Shown piece after piece: positions 28,718 through 40,005 of a stretch of 64,000 nt of DNA. The notes below the pieces were generated by a model that was not told the origin of the DNA, ran no database searches, and saw only the letters and a program-made list of their open reading frames with translations. The stretch is from Streptococcus oralis (lineage in GTDB: Bacteria > Bacillota > Bacilli > Lactobacillales > Streptococcaceae). The stretch covers positions 62,001 through 126,000 of the forward strand of contig NZ_QEWJ01000001.1 in the NCBI RefSeq assembly GCF_004127215.1, read 5' to 3'. The translations under genes and the position numbers were made by a program. The first letter of the stretch is position 1. Every line of letters begins with the position of its first letter.

Positions 28718-31700
28718 TCATCCTCTTAAAATCTCGTCTATCTGCTCCGCTTCGATTTGTTTTTGTAAATCATCAATTTTTGTTTCAATATAGTTTTTAT
28801 GTTTTATCCACTTTAAACCTATAAAATTTGGTAACAATGATTCGAGAAATTCAATCCAAGCTGAATACATAGGTACTACACTACCTGACCAACTCCAAGA
28901 AGTAGGTGTTAATGGTATTTTTTCAAAGTCTTCAAACAACGGATTATTCTCAAGAAAGAGCAAGATATACTCTTTTTTTCTTTTGATCTCTAATTTTGAC
29001 ACAACTGAAAATAGGCAATACATTTTTGCTTTATCATTGCAGAATCGTTGAATACATTGTCGAATCCACATATCTTGTCTTTCTAACAGCTTTTTCTCAT
29101 TTTGCTTTGGCAATAATAAAGATTCTAAAAAATACGGTACTGACAACCTAGAATATTGACGGTTTCTTATCAACTGCTCAAAGATTTTATTATATATTTC
29201 TACAAAATCGTCCAAATCAAAAAAGCAACAATGCTTTTCTTGATGGTCGCTAAAGGAGTCACTATTTATTAAATAATCTATATACTTGTCCAGTATAGAA
29301 GGTCTAACCGAATATATTTCCTTCAAAAATTGTCCGTCATAATCATGATGTTTATCATATGACAACATAGCATAGTATATTTCTTCAAGCAATTCTAAAT
29401 TGCAATTAAATTTTTGAATCACTTCCCTTGGTGTATTATGATGATAATTAAATAACAAGCCAAAATAAATATCCACGATAAAAGAGGAATACTCTTTTTT
29501 ATCCAAAATAATTTTGCAACCTTCTATTAATGCTAATTCATCTATTGTATTATACTTATCCAGAAAATCTACATCACGCATTGATGATGAGGTAATATAT
29601 CTGTCAGAAGTATCTTTCAAAAAATCATAAAGCCCTTGTAAATGTTTTTCTGTAATTAATCCCGGCGGTAATTCATGATAATATGCATATGTCCAAGCAT
29701 TTTTCTGACTATATTCTTCACTAAGAATAATTTCATACACTTCTGAATCGGATAATAATGAAAATAAATTGTCTACTAGATGGTATGGATGTAAATTGTT
29801 TGGTGTATCGTTTTTGATATAATATTTAATTGCATCAACATACCAATCTGCTTTATCGGAAATAGCATCAAAGGCAATGTCTAATCCTTCACCGACCTCC
29901 CAATATGAATGGTTATCTAGCTCAGAAATACCGTTGCAAACATCAATTAACTTCTTAAATATCTGTAAATCACAATTCAAAGTGTAATGATTAATTGATT
30001 GCTGCTTTTGTTTTCTATTTTCTTCATAACCAGTTTCTTTATAATCTGGTCCTTTAAGAAGACAATATAATTGAAAGCCCTCTCCTTCAAAATATTCAGA
30101 AAACAAGGATTCACAAGAATAATTCATTCTGCTAAAAACTTGCACTATTTTGTCTGCTAAAAGGCAATTTGCCAATTTATCTGGTGGAAAATTTAACTTC
30201 AAAATTAATTCAATATATTTTAAATCAAATTGTAAAACAGGAATGCTTATATCGTCAATAATGTCACCATAAGAACTAAGAATTCCCCTAACTTTTTCTC
30301 TATACTTTTCAATTTTACTCAAAGAAGTTAACGATTCCCAAATGAACTCACGATATTTTTCAACACCTTTAGATATAGTTAGTGGAATCTGATATATGGT
30401 CATTGCATTCTTTCGTCCTTCCTCCGCTGGAGAAAAATTTAACTTCAGAAATTCTTCTGCTATCTGCAAAAAAATTATTACAATAAATTCTTGTTTCCAA
30501 TCATTTGAATATTCTATTATTTTTTCAAAAAAAGTTATTTGAGTATAAAAACTATTACGAAAAGAAGCCCTCTGAATACCAAAATATATATTAACTGCAT
30601 GGTAAAATTCCATAAATAAATCTGGTCGCTTTAGATAATATTGAAAAAACAAATCACAAGCGGTTGGCAAATCAGTCATATCTGCAAATCCACCAAGAAT
30701 TTTAATGATATCATTTTCCACATGTTGATAATTTTTTCTTTTTTCAGTATCTATATCGATCCATTCACAAATCACTCTTTCTTCAGATTCAATTTCATTT
30801 TGCAAAAGCAAAAGTGTTTCCGTAGGATTAATGCGAAAAAAGACTTTTACAAATTCAAAGAAGATTGGCGATTTTTCTGTTGATAATTCATCCCATAATA
30901 ACTTTATTTCTTTCTCAGCAAAATTTAAAAGTGCCTTATTTTTAAAAATATTAAGTAACGTATTAACAGAAGATACAGTTCTCTCTCTGTAACTTGAAAA
31001 GCAAGCTTTAATCATTTTCGACAAACTAAGTAATTTTTTGTCAAAGAAAATATATTTTAACAAATAATTAGACAAACATTGATCAGAAAAACGAACAGCT
31101 TTATCATTACAAATATCGACAATCTCCCGCTCGTGAAGCATACGGATATTTTCAATGAAACTATCTCGATTTAACCCTTTTTCCTGTAAAATTGGTAAAA
31201 GTGCATCAATATAATCTAAATGAATTGCTTCAAGAAAAGCAATTATACCAGAAGTTATACACAGATTTTTGTCTATAAAAAATTGATTATTTTCTAAATT
31301 AGAACCATAATAATCTTCATATAATTGTGACACATCATCAATAGACTCCAAACGATTTGAACTGCATGCTACTTTCCCAGCAAGTATAGCAATACGAGCA
31401 TTTCCTTCTGCAATTCTTATAATTCGTTCTTGATAGTCTGAATTCAAAATGCCCAATGAAATTTCAAGTAATTCCTTAATCTCATTCTCTGAAAATACAT
31501 TTACATTCACAATTTCATAAGAAGTGATTGCTCGAACATCGTTTATCACTTTTTGAAGTGCATAATCCCTTACTGTAATAAGTATTTTTACATTATATCC
31601 CTCTGGTTTCATACTAACGTATCGGATAATATGCTGCAGTCCTGACAATTGATTAGCATCATCAATAAAAAGAAAATAATCTCCTGGTTTATCTAAAAAA

Positions 31701-32452
31701 AGTTTTAAATCCTCGTATATTGGTAATGCATTACTATGAATACAGTAAGTCTTTTCATTCTTAGCATCTGCATGATTTTTTACATAATGCAAAGCTAAAC
31801 GTGTTTTCCCCGTACCTGATGAACCACTAAGTATAACAACATCCACTTTAAGATAAGCATTGATGATATCTTGAAATTCTTTTTCTCTGAATAGAAATTT
31901 AGTGTCAATTGGAGCAGCCATTCTATTTGCATTGTAACTATTAATAAATTCATCATATGATTGAATTTGATCTGTACTTATTGATATTCCCAAAAAATCA
32001 CGTGAAAGATTATGATGGAAAAGATATATATCTTCTGCAAGCTTATCAATTCCAATAATTACAAGCTTAACTCCAACATCTTCACACAGTTTTTTTACTT
32101 CACTATCTTGAAAGGGTGTAAGGTTTGATGAAGTATGACAATAAATAATTTCAGAGATTTTGTCATATGGAACACCTGTCTTTGCTGTATCAAGACATTT
32201 TTCAAGGTCATCCCTAATTTTTGCAAATAAGTTTGTCCTTTGAGTTGTGTATTCAACAAAAACATACTTTTCATTTGATGCAATAAAATATGTATCAGGT
32301 GTACCTAAAGTGGTCTTTCGTGTACCTGCTTCTCCACCAAGAGATACTATACTCGGATAGCCCGTTTTATATAAATAAGAATCACAAAGATTTTGAAATG
32401 AACCTGCATCCAGTTGTAGTATTTTTTGTTTAATACTTTCAATATTAGCCAC
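28718..32452 (-). CDS. Nuclease-STAND NTPase, candidate antiphage sensor (Avs-like)
   Basis: A 1244-residue protein with three parts. Residues ~1-155 form a restriction-nuclease-like domain: GTPDTYFIAS with Asp53 and FVEYTTQ with Glu67, the D...E-x-T variant of the PD-(D/E)XK pattern. Residues ~185-400 form a P-loop NTPase: LSGSSGTGKTRLALHY (Walker A, 208-223), YFLFIDDANQL (Walker B, Asp264-Asp265) and ILITVRDYA (sensor-like Arg295). The rest is a long helical region that resembles repeat sensor domains of STAND proteins. The start is GTG with GGGGGGAT upstream; no usable ATG exists before residue 178. The gene is clearly more AT-rich than its neighbours. It follows rlmD by 29 bases with no terminator. 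Antiphage action is inferred from architecture and setting, not shown. Confidence 0.78.
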   Translation of the reverse strand: MANIESIKQKILQLDAGSFQNLCDSYLYKTGYPSIVSLGGEAGTRKTTLGTPDTYFIASNEKYVFVEYTTQRTNLFAKIRDDLEKCLDTAKTGVPYDKISEIIYCHTSSNLTPFQDSEVKKLCEDVGVKLVIIGIDKLAEDIYLFHHNLSRDFLGISISTDQIQSYDEFINSYNANRMAAPIDTKFLFREKEFQDIINAYLKVDVVILSGSSGTGKTRLALHYVKNHADAKNEKTYCIHSNALPIYEDLKLFLDKPGDYFLFIDDANQLSGLQHIIRYVSMKPEGYNVKILITVRDYALQKVINDVRAITSYEIVNVNVFSENEIKELLEISLGILNSDYQERIIRIAEGNARIAILAGKVACSSNRLESIDDVSQLYEDYYGSNLENNQFFIDKNLCITSGIIAFLEAIHLDYIDALLPILQEKGLNRDSFIENIRMLHEREIVDICNDKAVRFSDQCLSNYLLKYIFFDKKLLSLSKMIKACFSSYRERTVSSVNTLLNIFKNKALLNFAEKEIKLLWDELSTEKSPIFFEFVKVFFRINPTETLLLLQNEIESEERVICEWIDIDTEKRKNYQHVENDIIKILGGFADMTDLPTACDLFFQYYLKRPDLFMEFYHAVNIYFGIQRASFRNSFYTQITFFEKIIEYSNDWKQEFIVIIFLQIAEEFLKLNFSPAEEGRKNAMTIYQIPLTISKGVEKYREFIWESLTSLSKIEKYREKVRGILSSYGDIIDDISIPVLQFDLKYIELILKLNFPPDKLANCLLADKIVQVFSRMNYSCESLFSEYFEGEGFQLYCLLKGPDYKETGYEENRKQKQQSINHYTLNCDLQIFKKLIDVCNGISELDNHSYWEVGEGLDIAFDAISDKADWYVDAIKYYIKNDTPNNLHPYHLVDNLFSLLSDSEVYEIILSEEYSQKNAWTYAYYHELPPGLITEKHLQGLYDFLKDTSDRYITSSSMRDVDFLDKYNTIDELALIEGCKIILDKKEYSSFIVDIYFGLLFNYHHNTPREVIQKFNCNLELLEEIYYAMLSYDKHHDYDGQFLKEIYSVRPSILDKYIDYLINSDSFSDHQEKHCCFFDLDDFVEIYNKIFEQLIRNRQYSRLSVPYFLESLLLPKQNEKKLLERQDMWIRQCIQRFCNDKAKMYCLFSVVSKLEIKRKKEYILLFLENNPLFEDFEKIPLTPTSWSWSGSVVPMYSAWIEFLESLLPNFIGLKWIKHKNYIETKIDDLQKQIEAEQIDEILRG

Positions 32453-32481
32453 TGTCTATAATCCCCCCTATTGTTTTAATA

Positions 32482-34125
<1,644 letters not shown>

Positions 34126-34137
34126 CTATCGGCCGAC

Positions 34138-34165
34138 AAAAAAAGACGGCAACATTTCTGTTACC
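34138..34165 (-). terminator. Terminator of the DUF1002 gene overlapping the rlmD transcription start
   Basis: Minus-strand stem GGTAACA / TGTTGCC with a GAAA loop, then GTC and seven T residues. The rlmD -10 element lies immediately upstream of the hairpin, so rlmD transcripts would begin inside its 5' arm. Confidence 0.7.
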
Positions 34166-34169
34166 ATCT

Positions 34170-34178
34170 ATTATATCA
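34170..34178 (-). promoter_or_regulatory. rlmD extended -10 promoter
   Basis: Minus-strand TGATATAAT, 57 bases before the rlmD ATG. The predicted start (~34163) falls within the hairpin that follows. This promoter probably also drives the downstream nuclease-STAND gene. Confidence 0.65.
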
Positions 34179-34187
34179 TGAAATGAC

Positions 34188-35162
34188 CTAAGCACCAAAA
34201 CTCTTGAAGAAGTTGACAATGGCTTGCCAAAGGGAGCTAAAGAAGTTGCCCCCCTCTTCTAGCGCTTTATTGGCATCAAAGTTGAGATTGATATTTTTAA
34301 AACTATCTCCAGCTTGGGAAACGATGCTTTCCTTGAGGTCATTTAGGGTTTTAGTAAAATCAGCATTGTTCAAAATGTCACTCTTTGAGAGGTTGAGGGC
34401 AAAATTGATGATGATATTGACCTGGTTTCCTGTTATAACCTGATCAAGTTTGTAGTTTTTTAGGGTGTCTTCAACGATTTTGCGGACATCTTCCTCTGTC
34501 AGATTTCCTTTGGCTTCTTTCGCCTTTGCGATTCCTGCCTTGATATCTGCCAAAGCCACATTGAGCTTATTGGCATCGTAGCCTGACTTGTCCTTGTTTT
34601 CAGCATTGATATCGGACAAGGCTTTTAGTTCTTCTTGGGCCAAGTCTTTATTGGCTTGCGGTACTTTAGCACCATTGGCCTCTAACGAGTAGTAAATCCC
34701 TGCTAGGGCGCTTTCTCCTGTAACTGGAATAGGAGCTGCAACTGTGATTTTGGCATGCTCGACTCCCAGCGTCACTGCTGCGTTACGGTACATATCCTGC
34801 GTCACCTTGGTGATATTTTCAGGCGTTTCAATCTTGACTTCTAGAGGTGATTTGTCACCCAGCTTTTGAATCTTAGCCGACGAATAGAGCTGTAAACTAG
34901 CATCATTAGCCACATTCATAATTTTCGAATAGATATCGGGTGTCATAGTTTTGATATCTTTAGTGTCTTTTGATGCATCATAGCCAAGTTTGCTAAGAGT
35001 TTGATTCTTCTGGTCTTCAGATAGAGAAGAACCTAGGACGTATTCTGGTTGTACATAGGTTTCATCGATTACTTTTTGAACATCGGTTGCTGCGTGGACA
35101 CTCGTCATAGCTGTTGCGGCCCACAATACTGCAGCACTTGTTAGAAAGAATTTCTTTCTCAT
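34188..35162 (-). CDS. Secreted DUF1002 protein
   Basis: A 324-residue exported protein with a signal peptide (MRKKFFLTSAAVLWAATAMT, cleavage near VHA-A) and a DUF1002 domain: QTLSKLGYDASKDTK, ALAGIYYSLEANGAKVP, NQVNIIINFALNLS. The family role is unknown. The C-terminal FFSSLWQAIVNFFKSFGA is amphipathic or membrane-associated. No wall anchor is seen. It has a strong AAAGGAGG binding site and stands between pvaA and rlmD, as in pneumococcus. Confidence 0.88.
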   Translation of the reverse strand: MRKKFFLTSAAVLWAATAMTSVHAATDVQKVIDETYVQPEYVLGSSLSEDQKNQTLSKLGYDASKDTKDIKTMTPDIYSKIMNVANDASLQLYSSAKIQKLGDKSPLEVKIETPENITKVTQDMYRNAAVTLGVEHAKITVAAPIPVTGESALAGIYYSLEANGAKVPQANKDLAQEELKALSDINAENKDKSGYDANKLNVALADIKAGIAKAKEAKGNLTEEDVRKIVEDTLKNYKLDQVITGNQVNIIINFALNLSKSDILNNADFTKTLNDLKESIVSQAGDSFKNINLNFDANKALEEGGNFFSSLWQAIVNFFKSFGA

Positions 35163-35222
35163 AGGGTATTCCCTCCTTTACCTTTCTAGGGTAATAAAAC
35201 AATCTTAAAGAAAGCTTATAGT

Positions 35223-35250
35223 GAAAAACACCTGGTCAAACCAGATGTTT
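35223..35250 (-). terminator. pvaA terminator
   Basis: Minus-strand stem AAACATCTGG / CCAGGTGTTT with loop TTTGA, then TTC; it begins at the pvaA stop and ends the tdk-pvaA run. Confidence 0.78.
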
Positions 35251-35851
35251 AAAAGAAATTAAAGAATTTCATGATATAGAGATTAAAGCGAACCTGTCTC
35301 GAGTAGTAATAATTTCCACCATTCTCATAGAGTTCGGCTCCGTGAAAGATAGAAATAGGGTTGATATAGGTGTAGGTCTTCCCTGTAGTATTACCAAGGA
35401 TAGGAGCGACCGTTTCTCGGGAGTAACGCTTGGCTAGGGCCAAAGTATTTTCCTTACCGTTCTGAGCAATAAAGTCGATATAGGCAGGTCCAAAATTATA
35501 GGCTTGAACAGCGGTCCAGACATCTACTCCTTTGCTCTGTGCCAAATAGAGGTTATCTGTTAATGTCTGTATCCCTTGACGAATACTAGAGGCATCGTCA
35601 TTGATGGTATTGGTAGCGCCACTAGCAGACTCACTAGACTGCATGACATCTCGCTCTTTTCCCTTCGTTTCGGTATAAATCATGGCGAGCACCAACTCTT
35701 CATTGGCTGGGGTATCTCTTTCGCTGAGGATTTCCCGAACCATAGTTTGGTAGGTCATGACTTGCTTTACATCCTGACGAATGTGATAGGCTTTATATCC
35801 AGCAAAAAGGAGGACTGCTAGCACTAGCATTCTTCTTATAAATTTAAACAT
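35249..35851 (-). CDS. pvaA: Lysozyme-like transglycosylase PvaA (pneumococcal vaccine antigen A homologue)
   Basis: A 200-residue protein with one N-terminal membrane anchor ([20 protein letters not shown]) and a lysozyme-like fold. The likely catalytic glutamate is in [10 protein letters not shown], followed by [13 protein letters not shown] and the [10 protein letters not shown] segment of bacterial lysozyme/transglycosylases. It probably cuts peptidoglycan at the cell surface. It overlaps ndpA by one base at its start, so it is in the same transcript. Confidence 0.9.
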   Translation of the reverse strand: MFKFIRRMLVLAVLLFAGYKAYHIRQDVKQVMTYQTMVREILSERDTPANEELVLAMIYTETKGKERDVMQSSESASGATNTINDDASSIRQGIQTLTDNLYLAQSKGVDVWTAVQAYNFGPAYIDFIAQNGKENTLALAKRYSRETVAPILGNTTGKTYTYINPISIFHGAELYENGGNYYYSRQVRFNLYIMKFFNFF

Positions 35852-36825
35852 TATTTACTTTGAATATCCTCGATATTTTTAATTAAGATAGAATAGGTTC
35901 CATTGTCATTTTGGATAAACTCAACAGACTCCGCGTCCTGGTAAACATTATTTGGAACGATGAGTTCGATTCCGTTTGACAAGGAAAGTTTTTGATTTTC
36001 AAATTTCTTGAGTTGACGACTGGCATCAATTTCATCAAACTGGACTGGTTCGGGTACGGCTTCTTTGACTTGATCAATAAAGCTTAATCGAGCCGTCAGA
36101 TTATTATCAAAAAGGTCATTCGCCAATTTTTCAGGAGACAATTCATTGCTTTCTTCTAAATTATTGAAAATCGCTGATTTTACCTTAGATTGAAATTGAA
36201 AGTCATCTGTGTTAAAGGACTCTGCAATTCTCTGGGCTGTTTTTTCCAGTTCCTTGATGGATTTCTTGGGAGAAATCTTAGGAGAGACAGCAAGGAGATT
36301 TTCTGAAAAATAATTCAAAAAAGTTCCATTGTACTTGATTCGTTTCTCGATCAGGTGGTACTTGCGACTTTGAAGATTGACGACCAAGGCCTCATCAGCT
36401 CCTGTTCCAAAACCAGGCAAGTTATTCTGAGTTAGCTTGATTGGATTATCAACTTCTCCACCAAGGTGGGTCAAGGTTTCCCGCAGGGCAATTCGTAAGA
36501 AAGCGAAATGCTCTACACCTTCTTTGGAAAACTGAACAAAAACCAGGTCATTGGTCTTGAGATTTTCAGAAATACTGAATTCCTCTTTCCAGAGATTAGC
36601 CAGGGTTACTGATGTCTCCAACAAATCGTATGTGATATGATTGAAGAAGGGATTTTCTTCCTCGAAAATCCCAGTCTTAGCTTCATCTGAATACACACGT
36701 TCGATTTTTTTGCGTAGGTATTCTTCGATTTTTGGAGTGATATTGAGAAACTTATCCGCTAGGAACAACTCAGTATCATCTGGGCTGAACTGATGGATAA
36801 TGGCTTTCTTAATATAAATATCCAT
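35851..36825 (-). CDS. Nucleoid-associated protein, NdpA family
   Basis: A 324-residue cytoplasmic protein. The N-terminal [17 protein letters not shown] and the following [18 protein letters not shown] match the 37-kDa nucleoid-associated family; [19 protein letters not shown] and [16 protein letters not shown] occur later. Function is poorly defined and DNA association is assumed. A longer frame reaches 36858, but the shorter start at 36823-36825 matches the family. It follows glyA by 7 bases. Confidence 0.85.
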   Translation of the reverse strand: MDIYIKKAIIHQFSPDDTELFLADKFLNITPKIEEYLRKKIERVYSDEAKTGIFEEENPFFNHITYDLLETSVTLANLWKEEFSISENLKTNDLVFVQFSKEGVEHFAFLRIALRETLTHLGGEVDNPIKLTQNNLPGFGTGADEALVVNLQSRKYHLIEKRIKYNGTFLNYFSENLLAVSPKISPKKSIKELEKTAQRIAESFNTDDFQFQSKVKSAIFNNLEESNELSPEKLANDLFDNNLTARLSFIDQVKEAVPEPVQFDEIDASRQLKKFENQKLSLSNGIELIVPNNVYQDAESVEFIQNDNGTYSILIKNIEDIQSK

Positions 36826-36832
36826 AAAAGTA

Positions 36833-38089
36833 TTAGTCCTCGTATAATGGGAAGGCATCTGTCAATTCTTTGACTGCGCTTCTCACTTCTTCTAAGACAG
36901 CCTCATTTTCTGCATTCTTAAGGGTTTTAATGATGAGTTCAGCCACTTTACGGCTTTCTTCTTCACCAAATCCACGCGCAGTGATGGCTGCTGCTCCGAT
37001 ACGAATCCCACTTGTTTTAAATGGTGACAAGGTTTCGTATGGGATTGAGTTTTTATTTAGGGTAATATTGACTTCATCCAGCAAGTTTTGAGCAACTTTT
37101 CCGTTTTCAACAACCTTAGTCACATCAACTAAGAAAAGGTGGTTTTCAGTCCCACCAGAAATGATACGGAAATCAGGGTCTTGCAAGAAGACAGCTGCCA
37201 TAGCCTTGCTGTTCTTGATGACATTAGCAGCATATTCTTTAAAAGCAGGATCCAATACTTCTTTGAATGAAACAGCTTTTGCTGCGATAACATGCTCTAA
37301 TGGTCCACCTTGAATACCAGGGAAAATAGCTGAGTTAATTTTCTTAGCAAGTTCTTCATCGTTAGTCAATATCAAGCCACCACGTGGTCCTCGAAGTGTT
37401 TTGTGGGTCGTTGTCGTTGTGATATGTGCATATGGAACTGGACTTGGATGAAGACCAGCGGCCACCAAACCAGCGATATGGGCCATATCTACCATGAGCT
37501 TAGCCCCAACAGCATCAGCAATTTCACGGAATTTTGAGAAGTCGATAATTTGAGAATAGGCTGAAGCACCTGCTACGATTAGTTTTGGTTTTACTTCTTG
37601 GGCTTGTTTCAAGATAGCGTCAAAGTCCAAGAGCTCAGTTTCAGGATCTACACTATAAGAAACAAAGTTGTAGGTTTGACCAGAGAAGCTGACAAAAGCT
37701 CCGTGGGTCAAGTGTCCACCTGCTGCCAAATCCATCCCCATAACCGTATCACCTGGCTCAATCAAGGCCATGTAAGCCGCACAGTTGGCTTGGCTTCCTG
37801 AGTGGGGTTGAACATTGGCAAATTTAGCCCCGAAAATTTCTTTCGCGCGTTCAATAGCCAGAGTCTCTACAACATCCACCACATCTGTACCACCGTAATA
37901 ACGGCGTCCTGGGTAACCCTCGGCATATTTGTTGGTCAAGATAGACCCTTGAGCCGCCATAACAGCCTTGGAAACCACGTTTTCCGAAGCAATCAACTCA
38001 ATGTTGTTTTGTTGGCGTTCTTCTTCTTTGGCAATAGCATTCCAGAGATCAGCATCATATGCTTTAAAATCATCTTTGTCAAAAATCAT
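36833..38089 (-). CDS. glyA: Serine hydroxymethyltransferase
   Basis: PLP enzyme that converts serine to glycine and charges tetrahydrofolate with one-carbon units. The 418-residue protein has the PLP lysine in [14 protein letters not shown] and the start [27 protein letters not shown] and [12 protein letters not shown] are typical. It is preceded by a GNAT acetyltransferase gene 60 bases upstream and followed at once by ndpA. Confidence 0.98.
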   Translation of the reverse strand: MIFDKDDFKAYDADLWNAIAKEEERQQNNIELIASENVVSKAVMAAQGSILTNKYAEGYPGRRYYGGTDVVDVVETLAIERAKEIFGAKFANVQPHSGSQANCAAYMALIEPGDTVMGMDLAAGGHLTHGAFVSFSGQTYNFVSYSVDPETELLDFDAILKQAQEVKPKLIVAGASAYSQIIDFSKFREIADAVGAKLMVDMAHIAGLVAAGLHPSPVPYAHITTTTTHKTLRGPRGGLILTNDEELAKKINSAIFPGIQGGPLEHVIAAKAVSFKEVLDPAFKEYAANVIKNSKAMAAVFLQDPDFRIISGGTENHLFLVDVTKVVENGKVAQNLLDEVNITLNKNSIPYETLSPFKTSGIRIGAAAITARGFGEEESRKVAELIIKTLKNAENEAVLEEVRSAVKELTDAFPLYED

Positions 38090-38149
38090 AGGTCTTCTCC
38101 TTTATAGTGTGACTGGTCATTTAGTTTGGTTCTACAATAAGAAAATAAA

Positions 38150-38581
38150 CTAAAAGATGCGAATAAACCGTTTTTGCACTTTATCACAAGTATAACCAAC
38201 TTTTTCATAAAATGCATGAGCACCCAGACGATGATCGGCAGAGTTTAAGCGGATAAAACCATAACCTCGTCTTTTTGCTTCATTTTCCAACCCTTGCAGT
38301 AAGCATTTACCGATACCTTGCCCTTGTACCTGAGGTGAAACTGCTAAGCCTAAGATATTGAATCCTGCTTTGGAATAAAGGGACTCATAGACTTCAGCGT
38401 GAACATATCCCAGCAAGACATGGCTGACTGCGTCCTCATAACCAAGTAGGAAATGATGGGAATCTTGAGATAGTCTAGCTAATTGACTAGCTGTAGCCTC
38501 TAGACTAAAAGAATAGCCCAAGGTCTCTTGATTGATGTCACATATAGCTTTTACATCTGTTTCTTGCAAATCTCTTAGCAT
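38150..38581 (-). CDS. GNAT acetyltransferase (RimI-like)
   Basis: A 143-residue N-acetyltransferase with the acetyl-CoA loop SPQVQGQGIGKCLLQGLE (residues ~85-102) and the C-terminal RLGAHAFYEKVGYTCD. It probably acetylates a protein N-terminus or small molecule; its place next to sua5 fits a tRNA or protein modification role but does not prove it. A strong GAGGAGG site defines the start at 38579-38581, one base from the sua5 stop. Confidence 0.86.
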   Translation of the reverse strand: MLRDLQETDVKAICDINQETLGYSFSLEATASQLARLSQDSHHFLLGYEDAVSHVLLGYVHAEVYESLYSKAGFNILGLAVSPQVQGQGIGKCLLQGLENEAKRRGYGFIRLNSADHRLGAHAFYEKVGYTCDKVQKRFIRIF

Positions 38582-38582
38582 C

Positions 38583-39185
38583 TCATTCCTCCTCAAAAGA
38601 AATCTCTGGAACCTGAGCGAGAATATCTTCTCGCTTGATAGCTCCTTGTCGTAAGATTTTCACCTTGGCTCCAGACAAATCCAAAATAGTTGAATCCTGT
38701 CCAGTTAGAAAAGCATCATCTTCTAGACCCAGAACCTCTTGGTCAAAATCTTTCAGAATTTCCTGAAAGGTCTCTCCACTTGCCTGACCTGAGATATTGG
38801 CAGACGGTCCAATCAAGGGACCTGTCTCTCGAATCAAATCAAGGGTAATGGGGTGACTCGGCATCCGAAATCCAACAGTTGCAAGACCAGAGTTAACCCA
38901 ATAGGGAACTCTGTCATTGGCTTCTAGGATAAGGGTCAAGGGACCTGGTAAAAAGATCTCTACAAGTTTTTGTAGATAAGCTGGCTGATTCTTTGAAAAG
39001 TGCAAGATGTCTTCTAAAGAGGCAACATTGAGGTTAAGCGCCTTGTCTCTGGGACGACGTTTGAGTTGATAAACATGGTCCACTGCTTTTTCGTCCAGAG
39101 CTTTGGCAAAGAGACCATAAACTGTCTCGGTAGGCAGAACAACTGCCCCACCCTTTTCCAACTCTTGTCTAATCCTGTCCATCAT
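38583..39185 (-). CDS. Threonylcarbamoyl-AMP synthase (Sua5/YrdC family)
   Basis: Makes threonylcarbamoyl adenylate for t6A tRNA modification. The 200-residue protein has the Sua5/YrdC core: GAVVLPTETVYGLFAKAL, KRRPRDKALNLNVAS, LPGPLTLILEAND and IGPSANISGQASG. It lacks the extra Sua5 C-terminal domain, so it is the short form. The start overlaps prmC by 17 bases. Confidence 0.93.
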   Translation of the reverse strand: MMDRIRQELEKGGAVVLPTETVYGLFAKALDEKAVDHVYQLKRRPRDKALNLNVASLEDILHFSKNQPAYLQKLVEIFLPGPLTLILEANDRVPYWVNSGLATVGFRMPSHPITLDLIRETGPLIGPSANISGQASGETFQEILKDFDQEVLGLEDDAFLTGQDSTILDLSGAKVKILRQGAIKREDILAQVPEISFEEE

Positions 39186-40005
39186 CAACTACAACCATCC
39201 TATCTTGACCAAACTGGTCCTTGAGTGTTCGAACTCTTTTTTCAGGAAGGTGTTTCCTAAAAAGTTCGGGAACACTTTGACCTTGCTTGTATCCAATTTC
39301 AAGGTAAATCTTACCACCATCTTTAAGATAGTCTTTTGCATCTTCCGCAATCCTACGGTAAATAGCTAGGCCATCCTCATCTGCAAAGAGGGCTAGATGA
39401 GGTTCCGAATGCAAAACATTCAAACCGACTTCTGACTCATCTTCACGAGAGATATAGGGTGGATTGGATACAATTATATCATATTTTTCAGAAATTTCTG
39501 CAAAACAATCCGATTTTTTAAAAAATATATTAAGATTTTGATTTTTGGCATTCTCTGATGCAAGATCAAGTGCCTCTTGAGAAATATCTGTTGCTGTCAC
39601 TAACCAATTTGGTCTGTTTTTTGCTAGTGCAAGGGCTATGGCACCACTTCCCGTACCGATGTCCAAGATCTTGAGATTTTCCTTAGGATTTTCAGCTAGG
39701 ATAAGTTGCACCAACTCCTCTGTCTCTGGACGAGGAATCAAAACTCGCTCATCAACTGTTAACTGCATACCAAAGAAATCTGCATAGCCAATGATATACT
39801 GGGCTGGTTTATGAGTTGCTAACTGCTGGTAAATCTCTTCTACAAATTGTTTTTCTTCCTCGTCTACCTCTTGCTGGAGGGCAAAGACGAAGTCTGTAAA
39901 GGATTGATTTTTCAGGCTACGATAGACAAAAGAGAGGCTTTCAGCTTCCTCTCCTTGTCTTATCAACTCTTCTTCAAAATCTGAGAATAATTGAGCTAAT
40001 TTCAT
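39169..40005 (-). CDS. prmC: Release factor glutamine methyltransferase
   Basis: Methylates the GGQ glutamine of release factors. The 278-residue protein has motif I LKILDIGTGSGAIALALA and the catalytic NPPY in IIVSNPPYISRED. VLIPRPETEELVQLIL is typical. It overlaps prfA by one base; prfA encodes its substrate, so the operon joins enzyme and target. Confidence 0.97.
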   Translation of the reverse strand: MKLAQLFSDFEEELIRQGEEAESLSFVYRSLKNQSFTDFVFALQQEVDEEEKQFVEEIYQQLATHKPAQYIIGYADFFGMQLTVDERVLIPRPETEELVQLILAENPKENLKILDIGTGSGAIALALAKNRPNWLVTATDISQEALDLASENAKNQNLNIFFKKSDCFAEISEKYDIIVSNPPYISREDESEVGLNVLHSEPHLALFADEDGLAIYRRIAEDAKDYLKDGGKIYLEIGYKQGQSVPELFRKHLPEKRVRTLKDQFGQDRMVVVDDGQD

